Origin: Actinomycetota bacterium
GTDB taxonomy: Bacteria; Actinomycetota; Thermoleophilia; Gaiellales; Gaiellaceae
Assembly: GCA_013811645.1 (NCBI GenBank)
Contig: JACCUU010000120.1
Location: 1 to 8,391 of the forward strand
Direction: 5' to 3'
DNA: 8,391 nucleotides
Shown here: positions 6,288-8,391 of the stretch, piece by piece
Position numbering within the stretch: the stretch's first letter is position 1
Layout: each line of letters starts with the position of its first letter
Translations under genes and position numbers: made by a program
The notes under the pieces: model-generated
What the model was told of the DNA's origin: nothing
Database searches by the model: none
Seen by the model: the letters and a program-made list of their open reading frames with translations, nothing else

Positions 6288-6364
6288 TCCCTGCGTCCTA
6301 GGCCTGCTTGGTTCTCGCCGGCGAAGCACGGCCGTATTCACAGCGGGAAGCACTGAGTGCTCGC

Positions 6365-7222
6365 ATGAGCAGCGCGATCGTCGCCGACGATCTCCGAAAG
6401 TCGTACGACGGGGTCGAGGCGCTACGGGGAGTCAGCTTCGAGGTTCGAGCGGGCGAGGTCTTCGGGCTGCTCGGCCCGAACGGCGCGGGAAAGACGACCA
6501 CGGTCGAGATCCTCGAGGGCTACCGCACGCGCGATTCCGGCAAAGTCACCGTACTGGGGCACGATCCCGCCGCCGCGCCGCGGGCGCTCCGGGAGCGCAT
6601 CGGTGTCGTACTCCAGCAGTCCGAGTTCACCCCGCTCCTGACGGTCCACGAGGTTCACCGGCTGTTCGCTGGCTACTACGAGCGCCCGCGAGACGTCGAC
6701 GACGTCATCCGGCTCGTTGGGCTCGAGGAGAAGCGCGATGCACGCGTGAAGACGCTGTCGGGCGGGCAGAAGCGCCGTCTCGACCTCGGCATCGCGCTCG
6801 TCGGCGATCCCGATCTCGTCTTCCTCGACGAGCCGACCACCGGCTTCGATCCCGCTGCGCGGCGGACGGCCTGGGAGCTGATCCGGACACTCCGATCACT
6901 CGGCAAGACGATTCTCCTGACCACGCACTATCTGGACGAGGCGCAGCAGCTCGCAGATCGGGTCGCGGTGATCCAGGCCGGCAGGATCGTGAGCCTCGGA
7001 ACACCGGCCGAGCTGATCGGGGATGCCCACAAGGCCGAGATTCGGTTCCAGCTGAACGGTGAGCAGGTGGTCGTCCAGACCGACGACCCCACCCTGACGT
7101 TGCACGAGCTCACCTCCGAAGCTCTCGCGAACGGCAGTCGCCTCGAGCACCTGGAGGTGCGTCGCCCTACGCTCGAGGACGTTTATCTGGATCTCGTCGG
7201 CGGCGACGAGAACGCCGAATGA
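6365..7222 (+). CDS. ABC transporter ATP-binding protein (ABC-2 exporter type, CcmA-like)
   Basis: This 285-residue ATPase powers the permease that follows. Walker A GPNGAGKT is at 37-44, the Q-loop VVLQQSEF at 81-88, the signature LSGGQKRR at 131-138, Walker B LVFLDEP at 151-157, and the switch His188 in LTTHYLDEA. The C-terminal ~70 residues (EIRFQL...PTLEDVYLDLVG) are the usual tail of drug and lipid exporter ATPases of COG1131. A frame extension to TTG 6308 would add 19 residues that do not look like family sequence, so ATG 6365, just before the conserved core, is preferred; no good Shine-Dalgarno is seen, only a small dyad AGCAC/GTGCT at 6349-6361. The stop overlaps the permease start by 4 bases (ATGA). 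The substrate cannot be told; drugs, antibiotics or lipids are typical. Confidence 0.95.
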   Translation: MSSAIVADDLRKSYDGVEALRGVSFEVRAGEVFGLLGPNGAGKTTTVEILEGYRTRDSGKVTVLGHDPAAAPRALRERIGVVLQQSEFTPLLTVHEVHRLFAGYYERPRDVDDVIRLVGLEEKRDARVKTLSGGQKRRLDLGIALVGDPDLVFLDEPTTGFDPAARRTAWELIRTLRSLGKTILLTTHYLDEAQQLADRVAVIQAGRIVSLGTPAELIGDAHKAEIRFQLNGEQVVVQTDDPTLTLHELTSEALANGSRLEHLEVRRPTLEDVYLDLVGGDENAE

Positions 7223-7977
7223 CGCTGCTCTTCCACCAGCTCGCGTACGAGCAACGGATCTTCTGGCGAAGCCGGGAGGCAGCGGTCTTTATCTTCATCT
7301 TCCCGCTCCTGCTCTACGTGTTGCTCGGATCCGTGTACTCGGACGAGATCGAGATCGACGGCGTGGCCGTGCCGGCAGCCGACCTCCTGCTCGCAGGACT
7401 GTTCGGGTATGGCGCGGCCAACACCGCCTTCGGAGGGCTCGCGATCATCCTCGTAGGCAGGCGCGAGACCGGGGTCCTGAAGCGCCTTCGCTCCACCCCG
7501 CTTCCGCCGGCGACGTACATCGCTGCGGTCCTCTCCTCGACGCTCCTGATCTTCGCGCTGCAGGCCCTGGCTCTCGTCCTCCTCGGGAGGTTCGTCTTCG
7601 ACGCGAGCACTCCCGCGAATTGGCTCGGGTTCGCGGGGGCCGCGGTGCTCGGCGTTGTCTGCTTCGCCGGTCTCGGGGTGGGCGCGGCCTCGCTCATCCG
7701 CTCGGCCGAAGGCGTGTCGGCCGTGGTAAACGTCGTGTTGCTCCCGATGGCGTTCTTGTCAGGATCGTTCGGACCGACCGACGACTACCCCGGCTTTCTC
7801 GATGCCATCGCCGCCGTTCTCCCGCTCACGTACTTCCTCGACATCGTGGACGGCGTCTACCTCGAGGGCGAGTCGCTGTTCGCCGACCCGAAGGCACTCG
7901 GAATCGTCCTAGCCTGGGGAGCAGTGGGCCTCGTGATCGCGTTGACCCGCTTCAGCTGGATGCCGCGGGAACGGTGA
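7219..7977 (+). CDS. ABC-2 type transporter permease
   Basis: The product is 252 residues with about six hydrophobic segments (roughly 21-40, 54-80, 100-123, 134-160, 166-182 and 226-244), the fold of ABC-2 permeases, which work as dimers with a separate ATPase. The stretch RRETGVLKRLRSTPLPPATYIAA (81-103) between segments 2 and 3 is the family's coupling region, and LLPMAFLSGSFGP (174-186) matches the conserved region before the last loop. It is fused in expression to the ATPase gene through a 4-base overlap (start ATG 7219, ATPase stop 7220-7222). A short extracytoplasmic stretch at 41-53 is acidic. Together the two genes make a complete simple exporter. The substrate is unknown. Confidence 0.92.
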   Translation: MTLLFHQLAYEQRIFWRSREAAVFIFIFPLLLYVLLGSVYSDEIEIDGVAVPAADLLLAGLFGYGAANTAFGGLAIILVGRRETGVLKRLRSTPLPPATYIAAVLSSTLLIFALQALALVLLGRFVFDASTPANWLGFAGAAVLGVVCFAGLGVGAASLIRSAEGVSAVVNVVLLPMAFLSGSFGPTDDYPGFLDAIAAVLPLTYFLDIVDGVYLEGESLFADPKALGIVLAWGAVGLVIALTRFSWMPRER

Positions 7978-7983
7978 CGAGCA

Positions 7984-8016
7984 TGGTGACTGTCACCCTT
8001 CGGGCGACAGTCACCA
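7984..8016. terminator. 11-bp hairpin between convergent exporter and peptidase genes
   Basis: TGGTGACTGTC (7984-7994) pairs perfectly with GACAGTCACCA (8006-8016). Inside, ACCC and GGGC add three more G-C pairs after one A-C mismatch, leaving a TTC loop. It sits in the 51-base gap between the permease stop (7977) and the convergent peptidase stop (8029), so it can serve both strands. Only a TTT follows on the plus strand, so it is a strong hairpin with a weak U-tract. Confidence 0.65.
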
Positions 8017-8028
8017 GCATTTCGCCAG

Positions 8029-8391
8029 CTACCGGTTCGAGAGCAGCGACAGGTAGTAGAGGAGCATCGCGACCGCCGCCAAAGCGCCCGCGACGTAGGT
8101 CCAGGCCGCAGCCGAGAGGACGCTCTTCACGCCCTCACTCTCATTCGCCGGGACGAGCCCGAGCTCGGTGAGCTGCGTCTTCGCACGCGCTGAGGCGTTG
8201 AACTCGACGGGCAGCGTCACGAGCGTGAACAGCACCGCGACCGAATAGAGCGCGACCGCGATGACGATGAAGCCGGAGATCTGGAGGAAGATGCCGCCGA
8301 TAAGGAAGAGCAGCCAGATGTTCGAGGTGAACTGCACGGCGGGTGCGAGCGTGCTCCGGAACTTGAAGAACGCGTACGACTTCGCATGCTG
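8029..8391 (-). CDS. YugP-like membrane zinc metallopeptidase, C-terminal part
   Basis: The visible 120 residues run from the right edge to TAG at 8029-8031; the N-terminus is outside. The frame continues upstream past the internal GTG at 8337: QHAKSYAFFKFRS is readable at the edge and corresponds to the region just after the HExxH zinc motif in YugP-type proteins (family pattern HExGHAxQH), so the zinc motif itself is probably cut off. Two hydrophobic segments (about 24-41 and 41-60), the family stretch VTLPVEFNASARA (58-70) and a final segment (about 98-117, AAWTYVAGALAAVAMLLYYLSLL) match the conserved C-terminus of PF04298-type membrane peptidases. These are membrane-bound proteases of mostly unknown substrate. 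It converges on the ABC exporter and ends near a shared hairpin. Family fairly sure, although only the C-terminal half is seen. Confidence 0.85.
   Translation of the reverse strand, partial: QHAKSYAFFKFRSTLAPAVQFTSNIWLLFLIGGIFLQISGFIVIAVALYSVAVLFTLVTLPVEFNASARAKTQLTELGLVPANESEGVKSVLSAAAWTYVAGALAAVAMLLYYLSLLSNR

Noticed and set aside
4770..6353. 527-codon minus-strand open frame
   Set aside because: It runs in a different frame across the PhzF gene, antisense to the phosphatase gene, and its product is Arg/Ala/Gly rich with no recognisable motif, whereas the overlapping genes have intact catalytic motifs.
6308..6364. TTG-started extension of the ABC ATPase
   Set aside because: The 19 added residues do not resemble the family N-terminus; ATG 6365 begins directly at the conserved core.
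1..8391. tRNA, rRNA, CRISPR array, transposase or phage genes
   Set aside because: No spaced direct repeats, cloverleaf-like sequence or mobile-element protein was recognised on either strand by eye.

Overview
The window is gene-dense, high-GC bacterial DNA with GTG starts, 4-base gene overlaps and very short divergent gaps. Composition and family content (an ABC-2 pump, a PhzF protein, a YugP-like membrane peptidase and a plant-like cyclopropane synthase) suggest an actinobacterium, possibly of the Thermoleophilia (Gaiellales or Solirubrobacterales). That placement is a guess from style; there is no marker gene.

Layout. Bases 1-4849 form a lipid-modification region. A membrane fatty acid desaturase (minus strand, C-terminus outside the window) is divergent from a plus-strand series: a COG2907 flavin oxidoreductase, a DUF1365 protein overlapping it by 4 bases, a cyclopropane synthase-type methyltransferase, and a second CFA/coclaurine N-methyltransferase-like methyltransferase. 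The two start codons of the divergent pair are 36 bases apart, and an 18-bp perfect palindrome sits between them. A hairpin-rich gap of 185 bases separates DUF1365 from the first methyltransferase, whose start codon lies inside a 10-bp hairpin stem.

Bases 4850-4897 hold two tandem hairpins at a convergent junction. They are followed by a minus-strand PhzF-family protein and a divergent short SixA-like histidine phosphatase. A 173-base gap carrying a 26-bp perfect palindrome leads to an ABC-2 exporter (ATPase and permease overlapping by 4 bases). Another long hairpin marks the convergent junction with a minus-strand YugP-like peptidase that runs off the right edge.

How the genes may work together. 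The desaturase would introduce double bonds into acyl chains. The CFA-type enzymes would add a methylene or methyl group from S-adenosylmethionine at those bonds. The flavoprotein and DUF1365 protein are the usual companions of this CFA subtype and could further oxidise the product. Members of these families occur in the alpha-proteobacterial methylated/furan fatty acid pathway, so a furan or methyl-branched lipid is a reasonable, untested product. The right half is ordinary housekeeping and transport content with no clear link to the lipid genes.
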